Below are positions 55,681 to 63,831 of a stretch of 64,000 bases of DNA, in pieces. The stretch's first letter is position 1. The number at the start of each line of letters is the position of its first letter. A program made the position numbers and the translations under genes. The notes beneath the pieces were generated by a model that worked only from the letters and a program-made list of their open reading frames with translations, did no database searches and had not been told where the DNA came from. Origin of the DNA: Lysobacter enzymogenes (GTDB lineage: Bacteria > Pseudomonadota > Gammaproteobacteria > Xanthomonadales > Xanthomonadaceae); assembly GCF_900106525.1 (NCBI RefSeq), contig NZ_FNOG01000008.1:286127-350126 (forward strand), given 5' to 3'.

Positions 55681-57660
55681 TCAACGCGGCCGGGTCGCGC
55701 CGATTTCGATGCGGGTGGTTTCGCGCACCGACACGCGCACCGTCGTCGGCGCGTCGCTCAGCGACCACGGCAGTGGCAGGTTGTCGGCGACGGTTTGCAG
55801 GCGGTGCTCGCCGACGCCGACGCGGGCGAAGGCGAAGGCGCCGTTGCTGTCGGTGCGCGCGATCCAGCGGCCGTCCAGCACCACGGTGACGTTGGCGGCC
55901 GGGCGCTCGGAGGCGGCGCGCACGCCGTCGCCGTTCTCGTCCAGGTACAGCGTGCCGGCGATGTCGCCGCTGGCCGCGTTCGGCGCGGCGCCGAGCACCG
56001 CCTGCGGGCGGCCGGCCTGCCAGTCGTAGCGCAGGGTCAGCAGGGCCGAGCGTTCGCGCGGCAGGCGCTGGAACGGCGAATCCAGGGCCAAGGGATCGAG
56101 CAGGAACGGCGAGCGCTGCGAGCCGCGGCTTTGGTACAGCGCCGCGCTCAGCGTCCAGCCGCGCGCCAGCGCGCCGCTGAGGCCGAGGTTGATGTCGCTG
56201 CCGCGGGTCGCCGACGGGCCGTCGCCGCGGGTCCAGCGCGCGTTGCCGTCGAGGTTCCAGCGCTGGCCCAGGCGCAGGCCGCCGTACAGCGACACGCTGG
56301 CGCTGCGGGTCGCCTCAAGCCCGCGCTGGCCGAGTTCGGCATAGGCCAGCGACAGCGACAGGTGCTGGCCTTCCGGCAGCGGCAGCGCCTGATCGACGCT
56401 GGCCTGCCAGCTGCGCTCGCCGCCGCCGGCGTCGGCGCGGTCGAGCTGCAGGCGGGTCTGGCCCCAGTCGCTGCGGTAGTCGGCGAAGCCTTGCACCGAA
56501 TACGCGTCGCCGCCGCCGTCGGCGTGGCGCAGGCTGGCGCTGGCGCCGTAACCCAGGCGGGTGCTGGCCTGATAGCGCGCGAACGCGGTGGCGTAGCGGC
56601 CGTCGAAGCCGCGGCCGCTGATGGAGCGGATTTCATCGAGGCCGGCGTTCCACAGCCAGCGCCCGTATTGATAGCCCAGGCGGTAATAGCCGCCGCGCGC
56701 GTCCTGGTTGACCGGCAACGCGCCCCAGGCCATGCCCGGGTCGAGCGAGAACACGCCGGCGTCGTGGCGGAAGCGGCCGCGGCGCGCGCTGGCGTCGATC
56801 CAGCCGCCGCTGGCGTTGCCGTCGCGGCTGTGGCTGTTGAGCAGGTTGAACTGGACCGAGTCGGCGCCCGAGCTCCAGCGCGCGGCCCAATGCCCGGCCT
56901 GGGTCGCGCCCGGCGTCAGCGCGACCCCGCGCGAATCCGCGGCGATGCGGCCGTCGTTGCTCAGCAGCGCCGCCGAGGCGGTCCAGTTCGGCGCCGGCCG
57001 CCACTGCGCGCCGAGCGCGGCGACTTCGCCGTCGCCGAGTTCGAAGCCGACCGTGCGGGTGCCGTCGAACACGCCGGCGCGGCCGAACGCGGCGTACACC
57101 GTGCGGCCGTCGGCGTCGCGGCTCCACTGGCTGCTGGCGCCGGCCATCGCCACGGTCGGCAGGAAGAAGCGGTATTGATTGCGCTGCAGCTCCGGCGCCG
57201 GCGTGGCCAGCACGCCCAGGCCGTTGTCGCCGCGCCAGCCGCCGTCGACGTACACGCCGCGCTGCCACAGCGTGGCCGCGCCGCTCCATTCGCGCGCGCC
57301 GTCGCGGCGGTCGCCGCCGCGGCGCAGCGCGGTGGCGTCGAGCGAGACGCTGCCCCAGTTCGCGGTTTCCCAATAGCCGCCGAGGCTGAGCCCGCGTTCG
57401 TCGTAGCGCTCGTCGCCGCGTTCGTTGCGGGCGTAGTCCAGGCCGATGCGCAGCGAGCGCGGCAGGCCGCTGTCGTCGCGGTCGTCTTCCGGGTCCGGCG
57501 GCAGCGGCGCCAGCGCCTGCGGCGCGATGATGCGGTCGCGGTATTCGTCGTCGGATGCGGGCGCGTCCTGCGCCGCCGCCGTGCCGGCGCACGCGGCCAG
57601 GATCAGCGTCAGCGCTGCGGCGAGGCGGTGGCGCAGCGGCGGACGGGCGAGAGCGGTCAC
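55681..57660 (-). CDS. Usher-like outer-membrane barrel with SdrD/CNA-B-like C-terminal domain
   Basis: The product has 659 residues with a signal peptide (LTLILAACAGTAAAQ). A long series of alternating beta-strands follows (SLGGYWETANWGSVSLDATALRRGG onward), typical of an outer-membrane barrel. It is shorter than the 800-residue classical ushers and lacks their visible plug and terminal domains. Residues 560-650 form an SdrD/CNA-B-like domain (GTLYLDENGDGVRAASERPA, then VVLDGRWIARTDSNGAFAF), a Ca-binding beta-sandwich normally seen in surface adhesins. It is 10 bp after the chaperone gene. I infer export or anchoring of the fibre subunits encoded upstream. Confidence 0.7.
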   Translation of the reverse strand: MTALARPPLRHRLAAALTLILAACAGTAAAQDAPASDDEYRDRIIAPQALAPLPPDPEDDRDDSGLPRSLRIGLDYARNERGDERYDERGLSLGGYWETANWGSVSLDATALRRGGDRRDGAREWSGAATLWQRGVYVDGGWRGDNGLGVLATPAPELQRNQYRFFLPTVAMAGASSQWSRDADGRTVYAAFGRAGVFDGTRTVGFELGDGEVAALGAQWRPAPNWTASAALLSNDGRIAADSRGVALTPGATQAGHWAARWSSGADSVQFNLLNSHSRDGNASGGWIDASARRGRFRHDAGVFSLDPGMAWGALPVNQDARGGYYRLGYQYGRWLWNAGLDEIRSISGRGFDGRYATAFARYQASTRLGYGASASLRHADGGGDAYSVQGFADYRSDWGQTRLQLDRADAGGGERSWQASVDQALPLPEGQHLSLSLAYAELGQRGLEATRSASVSLYGGLRLGQRWNLDGNARWTRGDGPSATRGSDINLGLSGALARGWTLSAALYQSRGSQRSPFLLDPLALDSPFQRLPRERSALLTLRYDWQAGRPQAVLGAAPNAASGDIAGTLYLDENGDGVRAASERPAANVTVVLDGRWIARTDSNGAFAFARVGVGEHRLQTVADNLPLPWSLSDAPTTVRVSVRETTRIEIGATRPR

Positions 57661-57670
57661 CGCGCGCGGC

Positions 57671-58471
57671 TCACGGCGCCAGGCGCTGGTCGAGCGGCAA
57701 CGTCTGCCGGTCCCATTCCAGCGCGCCCTTGAGCTGCAGCGGATAGGCCAGGGTCGGCGCTGCGGCGTCGGCGCTGTCGCCTTGCGGCGTCAGCGTCACG
57801 GTGCGGGTTTCGCCGGCCAGGATCGGCAGGCTCGACGGCTGCAGGCCGTAGCGGCGGCCGCCGGCGTCGACCGCATCGACCAACCCTTCCAGCCGGGTGT
57901 GGGCATTGCCTTCGTTGCGCACGCGCAGCACCGGCACGCGCTTGCCGTCGACCTGTGCGGTGCCGGTGTCGAGCAGCCGCAGCTTCGCCGCCGCGTCGCC
58001 GACGGCGAGGTAGACGATGATGCCGATGCGCCCGGCCACCGGCAGCGCGAGCGCGCCGCCGACCGATTCGGGCTCGCCTTCCAGCAGGATCGCGAAGCGG
58101 CATTCGCCGGCCGGCGCGTCCTTCGGCACCGCCACTTCGAAGCGGTAGCGGCGCTTGCCGTTGCCGGCGACGTCGATCTGCGCGGCCTCCAGCCCCACCC
58201 ACGGCCGGCAGCTGCCCGGCGCCAGCGCGGTGTCGAAGGCGACCGCGCCGTTGCCGTCGATGCTCCAGTCGGCGGTCTTGAGCGTGTAGCGCGCCGCGCG
58301 CGCGGAGACGTTGGTGATCTCCACCACGTTGCGGTAGACCTCGCCCGGGCGGGTGCGGTCTTCGAAGCGCGGCGGCGAGACCAGCGCGGAAAAACCTTGC
58401 GCGGCGGCCGCCGCGGGCAGCAGGCCGGCGAGCAGGCACAGCGCGGCGAGAGGGCGCGTGGGAAGGCGCAT
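57671..58471 (-). CDS. Pilus-type periplasmic chaperone
   Basis: The product has 266 residues with a signal peptide (ALCLLAGLLPAAAAAQG). It contains SALVSPPRFEDRTRPGEVYRN and VVEITNVSARAARYTLKTADW, the first Ig-like domain as in PapD-type chaperones, and a second part FEVAVPKDAPAGECRFAILLEGE with late LRVRNEGNAHTRLEGLVDAVD. It probably holds the fibre subunits in the periplasm. The ATG overlaps the stop of the preceding adaptor gene. Confidence 0.75.
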   Translation of the reverse strand: MRLPTRPLAALCLLAGLLPAAAAAQGFSALVSPPRFEDRTRPGEVYRNVVEITNVSARAARYTLKTADWSIDGNGAVAFDTALAPGSCRPWVGLEAAQIDVAGNGKRRYRFEVAVPKDAPAGECRFAILLEGEPESVGGALALPVAGRIGIIVYLAVGDAAAKLRLLDTGTAQVDGKRVPVLRVRNEGNAHTRLEGLVDAVDAGGRRYGLQPSSLPILAGETRTVTLTPQGDSADAAAPTLAYPLQLKGALEWDRQTLPLDQRLAP

Positions 58472-58935
58472 CAGGGTTCGTCCAGGTCGATTTCGAAGGA
58501 GAAATTCACGGTTTCGGCGCGTTCCATGCGTTGCGCGTCGGCCTGCACGGTCAGGCGCAGGCGGTCGCGCAGGACGTCCTGGGCGATCGGGCCGGCGTAG
58601 ATCAGCGCGCGCTCGCCGGCGACCAAACGCCCGGGCAGCAGCGCGCCCTGGGTGGTCCAGCTGACCTGCAACGGGCCGGACGGCGAGGCCGGCAGAGTCA
58701 TGTAGAGACGGCCGCTGCGGCCGCGCCAGGCGGCCACGTCCAGGCGCAGGGCGACGTCGAGCGCGCCGCTGAGGCCGCGGCCCGGCGCGCCGGGGGCGCT
58801 CGCGTCCCAGCGCATCTGCACGTTCGGGTTCATCACCTGGGTGCCGCTGTCTTCGACGCGATGGGTCGCAGCGCCAGCGGCGCCGGCGACGCAGATCAGG
58901 AGCGACGCGGCCGCGCCGCGCAGGCCGCGGCTCAC
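58471..58935 (-). CDS. Small exported adaptor of the fibre operon
   Basis: The product has 154 residues, starts with GTG and has a signal peptide (AAASLLICVAGAAGAA). A beta-rich mature part follows (MNPNVQMRWDASAPGAPGRG, LPASPSGPLQVSWTTQG, LTVQADAQRMERAETVNFSF). It shows no match to a named family. It overlaps its neighbours on both sides: the GTG overlaps the upstream stop (GTGA) and its own stop shares bases with the chaperone start. Probably a minor pilin or adaptor (inference). Confidence 0.65.
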   Translation of the reverse strand: MSRGLRGAAASLLICVAGAAGAATHRVEDSGTQVMNPNVQMRWDASAPGAPGRGLSGALDVALRLDVAAWRGRSGRLYMTLPASPSGPLQVSWTTQGALLPGRLVAGERALIYAGPIAQDVLRDRLRLTVQADAQRMERAETVNFSFEIDLDEP

Positions 58936-59561
58936 GGCGCGCTCAGGGTGTAGGTCACCCTGCCGGTGTAGGTGCCGGCGCCGACCACGGCGTCGTTGGC
59001 GTAGCGGAAGGTGTGGCAGCTCTCGCGCCAGGTGTTGATCGGGAAACTGGCCAGCACCTGATTGCCGGGCTGGAAGGTGCCGGCCGGGATCGGCTGCGCG
59101 CCGGTGTCGCCGTTGCCGCTGCTGGTCCAGGCAATCTGCGAGAAGGCGATGGTTTCGCCCTGGGCATTGGTGAGCCCCGCGGGCACGGTCGCGGTCAGCG
59201 TGGCGGCGCCGCCGCTGCCGGTGCGGCGGTAGAACCCGCCGACGTAGATCTGCGCCGGCACGTTGCAGAACGCGTAGCTGTCGTAATTGCTCACGCCCGA
59301 AGAAGCGGTGGTGGTCATGACCTGATCGACGCCGTTGCCGACCGCCGCGGCCGGCACCGTCACCGACACCACGTCGATGCCGCCGCCGTTGCCGGGCGTG
59401 CCGTTGCCGGTGTAGCTGCCGGTGTAGACGCCGTCGCCGACGCGCAGGTAGATCGCGCGCGTGCCGGGATTCAAGTTGGCGGTGAACGCATCGGCGGCCG
59501 GCGCGAACGCGGCCAGCGCCAGGCACGCACACAGGGACAGGCCGCGCAAAGCTGCGGTCAT
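58932..59561 (-). CDS. Exported fibre subunit, second
   Basis: The product has 209 residues with a signal peptide (LSLCACLALAAFAPAADAF). The mature part is beta-rich with ANLNPGTRAIYLRVGDGVYTG, VSVTVPAAAVGNGVDQVM, and the ending VVGAGTYTGRVTYTLSAP. The last motif (GTYTGRVTYTxSxP) is shared with the first subunit and is typical of CS1/alpha-type or related pilins. One cysteine pair (YAFCNVPAQ, RESCHTFRY) probably forms a disulfide. It ends by overlapping the adaptor gene. Confidence 0.72.
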   Translation of the reverse strand: MTAALRGLSLCACLALAAFAPAADAFTANLNPGTRAIYLRVGDGVYTGSYTGNGTPGNGGGIDVVSVTVPAAAVGNGVDQVMTTTASSGVSNYDSYAFCNVPAQIYVGGFYRRTGSGGAATLTATVPAGLTNAQGETIAFSQIAWTSSGNGDTGAQPIPAGTFQPGNQVLASFPINTWRESCHTFRYANDAVVGAGTYTGRVTYTLSAP

Positions 59562-59645
59562 GACGAGTCTCCGGGGAAGGCGCCGCCGCGGTGGCGGCGG
59601 CGCCGGGATCCCGCGCTGGGCGCGGGCTGCGTCGCGACGCGTCGG

Positions 59646-60272
59646 TTACGGCATCGACGCGGTGTAGGTGACGCGGCTGTTGTTGGCGTTGACGCCGCCG
59701 TAGGTGCCCGGCGCGACCACCGCGCCGTTGAGGTAGGCGTAGGTCCACTTGGCGTCGAGGTTGACGACCTTGCTGCCGGCGCCCGGGGCGACGGTGGTGC
59801 TGGTCACCGCGCCGTCGGCCAGCGCCGGCGCGTTGAGCGCGGTGGCGGTGGTGTTGGTGGCGGTGGTGGTCTGGATCTGGCTGTAGGAAATGCTGTCGCC
59901 CGAACCGTTGCCGAGCGCGCCGACCGTCGAGGACGACAGGGTGATGGTGCCGTTGTTGCCGACCAGCTTGGCGGTGACCGCGCCGTTGCCCAGGTCGCCG
60001 GAGGCGGCGGTGGCCGCGACGGCGGCGCCGTTGCCGACGTTGGCGGCGGGCACGGCGAACGAGATCTGGTTGATCGTGGCGGTGTTGGTGTAGTCCGCGC
60101 CGGCGCCTACGCGCAGGAACAGGATCTTCGGCACGGTGATCTGGAAATCGAGGCGGGCGGTGGCGGTGATCGGCGACGCGGTACCGGTGGTGTACTGCGA
60201 CTCGGCCTGGGCGAGCAGCGGCAGGCCGGCCAGCAACGCGGCGGCCAGGAGAGCGGTCGGAAGCTTGCGCAT
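59646..60272 (-). CDS. Exported fibre subunit, first
   Basis: The product has 208 residues with a signal peptide (LAAALLAGLPLLAQA). The mature protein begins ESQYTTGTASPITATARLDF with ITVPKILFLRVGAG, a start shared by the second subunit's ANLNPGTRAIYLRVGDG. Its body is Thr/Ala/Gly-rich and it ends NNSRVTYTASMP. It has no cysteine in the mature part. It is the promoter-proximal gene of the operon and so probably the major fibre subunit. A sigma-54-type promoter lies 56 bases upstream. Confidence 0.72.
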   Translation of the reverse strand: MRKLPTALLAAALLAGLPLLAQAESQYTTGTASPITATARLDFQITVPKILFLRVGAGADYTNTATINQISFAVPAANVGNGAAVAATAASGDLGNGAVTAKLVGNNGTITLSSSTVGALGNGSGDSISYSQIQTTTATNTTATALNAPALADGAVTSTTVAPGAGSKVVNLDAKWTYAYLNGAVVAPGTYGGVNANNSRVTYTASMP

Positions 60273-60327
60273 GGAAGGTGTCCGAAGGGAGTCGGCGCCG
60301 GGGAATCCGGCGCTCCGGCCAGATCAC

Positions 60328-60342
60328 GCACAATCCGTGCCA
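60328..60342 (-). promoter_or_regulatory. Sigma-54-type promoter of the fibre operon
   Basis: On the - strand, TGGCACGGATTGTGC keeps the GG-N10-GC spacing. The -24 element TGGCACG is perfect and the -12 element GTGC has one mismatch to TTGC. Transcription would start about 12 bases further on, giving a leader of about 44 bases before the ATG at 60272. Confidence 0.7.
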
Positions 60343-60344
60343 CA

Positions 60345-60393
60345 ACGTGATTTAAGTCGCATATTGAATTGTTAGCGCGACGTGATTTGAAGT
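60345..60393. promoter_or_regulatory. Two direct repeats upstream of the fibre promoter
   Basis: ACGTGATTTAAGT at 60345-60357 and ACGTGATTTGAAGT at 60380-60393 repeat with a 35-base offset, immediately upstream of the -24 element, in an AT-rich patch. They could be binding sites for an activator. The rest of the 476-base gap to 60748 shows no gene. Confidence 0.55.
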
Positions 60394-60748
60394 TAAGAAA
60401 TGTGAACAAGATCATAAAAAATTCCGCTCCGCCCGGCTGGGCGGGAAGCGCCCAGCCGCGTCATCCGGGGCACGGGGAAAGTGACGCAATACGTCAAATC
60501 GAACGTCTAAAAAAAGCAAAAACTTCTTCCCGCGCGTCGATCCCGTCCTCGCCGGCCAAGTAGAGCCCTCGCGCAGGCCGCGCCTGGCGGCGGCGTCCGC
60601 CCTGCCCGACCCACGCGATGACTTCCGGCAGGCCGCATCGATGACCGCCGGGACTGCGGCCGGCGCCGGCCGCGGCGGAGCATGAGCGCCACGCCGGAAC
60701 GATTCCGCGCCGCCGCCCCGCCCTCTTCCCGACTCCGAGGCCACCGCC

Positions 60749-61261
60749 ATGCCGATCTCCCACCTGCTCCAGGGCACCCCCGTCTGGGTCTACGCGATCT
60801 TCGCCGTGCTGCTCTACCTGGGCCTGCGCCGCCTGCGCACCGGCGTGCAGTCGCTGGCGCGGGTGTGGGCGGTGCCGGCGGTGTTCATCGTCTGGGGCCT
60901 GATCGGGCTGGCCGGGCACGCCGGCGCGCCGCTGGAAACGCTCGGCCGCTGGTTCCTCGGCGCGGCGATCGGCGGCCTGCTCGGCGTGTGGTCGCTGAAC
61001 CCGGCGACGCTGGCCTTCGACCACCAGCGTCGCCTGGTGCGCCAGCCCGGCAGCGCGCTGCCGCTGCTGCGCAACCTGGGCATCTTCGGCGCCCACTACG
61101 CGCTGCAGGTCGCGGCCGCGGTCTCGCCGCAGCTGCACGACAGCGCGCTGGGCTGGGATCTGGTGGTGTCGGGCTTCAGCGCCGGCTACTTCGCCGGTTG
61201 GGCGGCGCGGTTCCTGGCCGGGCAGCGGCGCGCGCCGCAGGTCGATCTGGCGATGGCTTGA
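60749..61261 (+). CDS. Membrane protein, DUF6622-like
   Basis: The product has 170 residues with about four to five hydrophobic segments (VWVYAIFAVLLYLGLRRL, VPAVFIVWGLIGLAG, WFLGAAIGGLLGVWSL, LRNLGIFGAHYALQVAAAV, GFSAGYFAGWAARF). LYLGLRRLRTGVQSLARV is typical of the small DUF6622-type family. No function is known. Confidence 0.8.
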   Translation: MPISHLLQGTPVWVYAIFAVLLYLGLRRLRTGVQSLARVWAVPAVFIVWGLIGLAGHAGAPLETLGRWFLGAAIGGLLGVWSLNPATLAFDHQRRLVRQPGSALPLLRNLGIFGAHYALQVAAAVSPQLHDSALGWDLVVSGFSAGYFAGWAARFLAGQRRAPQVDLAMA

Positions 61262-61337
61262 TCTGGCGCTGCTTTGAGCGCCGGCGGCTGGGCCTGCAGG
61301 CCCAGCCGTCGTTTCAAGCCGCCGCTGCGGGTGTTGT

Positions 61338-61416
61338 GGGAGGGCCTTTAGGCCCGACGCTTTCGGCTCAGGTCGCTGTGCCCGGACCGAAAAGCGTCGG
61401 ACCTGAAGGCCCTCCC
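61338..61416. repeat. GGGAGGGCCTT palindrome, second repeat family
   Basis: An inverted repeat whose arms contain GGGAGGGCCTTTAGGCCCGAC and its partner GTCGGACCTGAAGGCCCTCCC (a few mismatches). The element lies between convergent genes and resembles that at 53865-53916. Confidence 0.75.
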
Positions 61417-61442
61417 GCATCGAGGTTCCAGCAAGCCAGCGA

Positions 61443-62084
61443 TCAGACTTCGGTCTGCGGCAGATACGGTCGCTCGATCGGCAACAGCGCCGCCGCCTCG
61501 TCCAGCCGCTCCGCCTGCACCAAGCCGTGCACGCGATGCGCCAGCGGCGTCACCTCTTCGATCCGCTGCGTCCATTCGTCGATGTAGCGCGGCACCGCTT
61601 CGCCGCCCAAGCCGATCTGGATCGAGCGATGGTCGAGCGGCCCCAGCCGCAGGCTGCGCTCGGGATCCCACTGGATCCGCACCGGCGTGGCGTCGCGATG
61701 CCGCTGCCACTGCTGCGGCGTCATCGCCGGATCTGGATGCGAGGGACAGCTGTTTGCCAGCGCCCATTCGAAGCCGTCGCGGCGGATATCGATGGCGAGG
61801 ATGCGGCGCTGGTTGTCGTCTTTGTAGCCCCAGCCGGCGCGATACATCATCCAGCGGAACGAAGGCTTGATCCAGGTCATGCGCGAGCGCGAGAACGGCG
61901 CGACGAAGCGGCCGGCGGCGAGCGCGGCGTCGGCGATCTGGTCGTTGAAGGCCTGGTAGACGCGGATCGTGGCGTCGTCGTAGACGGCGCGGATCTGGCG
62001 GTAAGGAAGGCCGCTGGCGGTCTGCGCCGCGGCGGCGTGGCCCGCACCCATGTGCGGGGTATTGCTCTGGTTTTCGTCGTTCAT
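61443..62084 (-). CDS. DUF4291 protein
   Basis: The product has 213 residues with the family start YRQIRAVYDDATIRVYQAFN, then VAPFSRSRMTWIKPSFRWMMYRAGWGYKDDNQRRILAIDI and later RIQWDPERSLRLGPLDHRSIQIGLGGEAVPRY. The function is unknown, but members are soluble and widespread in bacteria and fungi. The upstream ATG is chosen because the frame begins there with a reasonable N-terminal tail. Confidence 0.9.
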   Translation of the reverse strand: MNDENQSNTPHMGAGHAAAAQTASGLPYRQIRAVYDDATIRVYQAFNDQIADAALAAGRFVAPFSRSRMTWIKPSFRWMMYRAGWGYKDDNQRRILAIDIRRDGFEWALANSCPSHPDPAMTPQQWQRHRDATPVRIQWDPERSLRLGPLDHRSIQIGLGGEAVPRYIDEWTQRIEEVTPLAHRVHGLVQAERLDEAAALLPIERPYLPQTEV

Positions 62085-62186
62085 CGGCTGCGAGTGTAGC
62101 GCGGCGAAGCGCTGACGCCGCGGCGCGCCGTTCGTGGTGGACGAACGGCGCGGGCCGGTGGAGTTGCGTCGTGGGCGCGGTGGCGT

Positions 62187-62211
62187 TGTCGCGGCTCGCG
62201 CCGCTCCTACA
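62187..62211. repeat. REP-like single unit
   Basis: A partial REP unit just beyond the 3' end of phhA. Confidence 0.7.
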
Positions 62212-62232
62212 GGCAGATACGCGGCAACGCGA

Positions 62233-63123
62233 TCAGACGTCGCCGTCGGTCAGCCAACCTTCGCCGGTGCCGCGGGTGAACACCGCATCATCCGCGAGCA
62301 CATCGCCGGCCGGGACCGAATCCTGCTGCGCCAGGCGCTGGTAGATCGGGGTGAAATCCGGCTCGGTCGCGCGCATCAACTGCTCGAAGCTGTCGATGAC
62401 GAAGTAGGTCTTCTGGAAGGTGTCGATGCGGTAGCGCGTGCGCATCACCCGCTCCAGGTCGAAGCCGATGCGGTTGGGCGCGGCGGACTCCAGGCTGTAG
62501 ATCGACTCGCTCTTGGACGAGACGATGCCGCTGCCGTAGATGCGCAGGCCGTCGGCCTGCTTGATCAGGCCGAATTCCACCGTGTACCAGTACAGCCGGG
62601 TCAGGTGCACCAGCGCGTCGGGGTCGATGCCGTGCGCCTTCACCCCGCCCTTGCCGTAGGCCTGCATGTAGTCGGCGAACACCGGGTTCATCAGCAACGG
62701 CACGTGGCCGAACAGGTCGTGGAACAGGTCCGGCTCGGACAGGTAGTCGATCTGCTCGGGCTTGCGGATCCACCAGGTCACCGGGAAGCGACGGTTGGCC
62801 AGGTGATCGAAGAAGGTCAGCTCCGGCAGCAGCCCTTCCACCCCGATCAGCTCCCAGCCGGTGTGCGCGCGCAGGGTGCGGTTGAGCTCGTCGAACTTGG
62901 GGATGCGGTCGGGCGTCATGTGCATGGCGCGCTGGGCGAGCAGGAACTCGTCGCTGGCGCGGCCCACCAGCACTTTTTGCTGGCGTTCGAACAACTGCGC
63001 CCACACCGCGTGGTCGTCGGCCGAATACGCGCTCCACGGCTGCTCGACCACGGCGGTGGTGTACACCGGCACGTAGCCCTTGTCGGTGAGCTGATGTTCG
63101 ACGCGCTGCGGGGTGGTGTTCAT
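62233..63123 (-). CDS. phhA: Phenylalanine 4-monooxygenase
   Basis: It hydroxylates phenylalanine to tyrosine with tetrahydropterin and O2, starting phenylalanine catabolism. The 296 residues include the catalytic LSEPDLFHDLFGHVPLL (His135 and His140 as iron ligands), Glu183 in TVEFGLIKQADGLRIYG as the third iron ligand, and KSESIYSLESAAPNRIGFDL. It is divergent from an Lrp-type regulator, with a palindromic operator between them. Substrate induction is likely. Confidence 0.97.
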   Translation of the reverse strand: MNTTPQRVEHQLTDKGYVPVYTTAVVEQPWSAYSADDHAVWAQLFERQQKVLVGRASDEFLLAQRAMHMTPDRIPKFDELNRTLRAHTGWELIGVEGLLPELTFFDHLANRRFPVTWWIRKPEQIDYLSEPDLFHDLFGHVPLLMNPVFADYMQAYGKGGVKAHGIDPDALVHLTRLYWYTVEFGLIKQADGLRIYGSGIVSSKSESIYSLESAAPNRIGFDLERVMRTRYRIDTFQKTYFVIDSFEQLMRATEPDFTPIYQRLAQQDSVPAGDVLADDAVFTRGTGEGWLTDGDV

Positions 63124-63230
63124 ACCGTCTCGCTCCTGGCCGGCCCCGGATCGGGCCGGCTCGCTCTTGGCTGGCCCGGAACGGGCCGACAAGACGACTT
63201 TAGCCGCGCTACGGCGCAATAGGCTTGCGT

Positions 63231-63261
63231 TGTTGCGCCAGAAACCCGGTTTGGCGCAACA
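63231..63261. promoter_or_regulatory. Probable operator between phhA and the Lrp regulator
   Basis: TGTTGCGCCA at 63231-63240 and TGGCGCAACA at 63252-63261 are a perfect 10-bp inverted repeat with an 11-base spacer, in the 170-base gap between the divergent genes. It is the only strong dyad there and fits an Lrp/AsnC-type site. Confidence 0.7.
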
Positions 63262-63293
63262 TCCTTGCGTGAATTGCCCCGGAGCCGCCGAAA

Positions 63294-63770
63294 ATGGCCA
63301 CCATCGAATTGGACCGCACCGACATCGTCCTGCTCGCCGAACTGCAGCGCGACGGCCGTCTGACCAACGCCGAGCTGGCCGAGCGCGTGCACCTGTCGGC
63401 CTCGGCCTGCCTGCGCCGGGTGCAGCGGCTGGAGCGCGAGGGGGTGATCCGCGGCTACCGCGCCGAAGTCGACGCGGCGCGGCTGGGCCTGGGCCTGCAG
63501 GCCTTCGTGCGGGTGCGCCTGGGCCGCCACGACAGCGAGGCGGTGGCGGCGTTCGCCGAGTTCGTCGGGGCCTGGGACGAGGTGGTGGCCTGTTATGCGC
63601 TGACCGGCGATATGGACTATCTGCTGCAGATCGTGGTGCGCGATCTGGAGCATCTCTCGCGCTTTTTGCTCGATCGTCTGCTCAATCAGGCGGGCGGTGC
63701 GGACATCAATTCCAGTTTGGTGTTGCGCACGGTGAAGGAGTTCAAGGCGTTGCCGTTGCCGGGGAAGTGA
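63294..63770 (+). CDS. Lrp/AsnC family transcriptional regulator
   Basis: The product has 158 residues. The N-terminal helix-turn-helix is DIVLLAELQRDGRLTNAELAERV with LSASACLRRVQRLEREGVI, then the RAM (ACT-like) effector domain (LGLGLQAFVRVRLGRHD, VACYALTGDMDYLLQIVVRDL). These regulators bind amino acids. The divergent phhA gene is the likely target, with an aromatic amino acid as the expected effector. Confidence 0.95.
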   Translation: MATIELDRTDIVLLAELQRDGRLTNAELAERVHLSASACLRRVQRLEREGVIRGYRAEVDAARLGLGLQAFVRVRLGRHDSEAVAAFAEFVGAWDEVVACYALTGDMDYLLQIVVRDLEHLSRFLLDRLLNQAGGADINSSLVLRTVKEFKALPLPGK

Positions 63771-63831
63771 TGGGGCGAGAGACGTTGTTTCGGTGATGCT
63801 GCGAAGCTCCGACGCCGCTTAAGTCCCAAGG

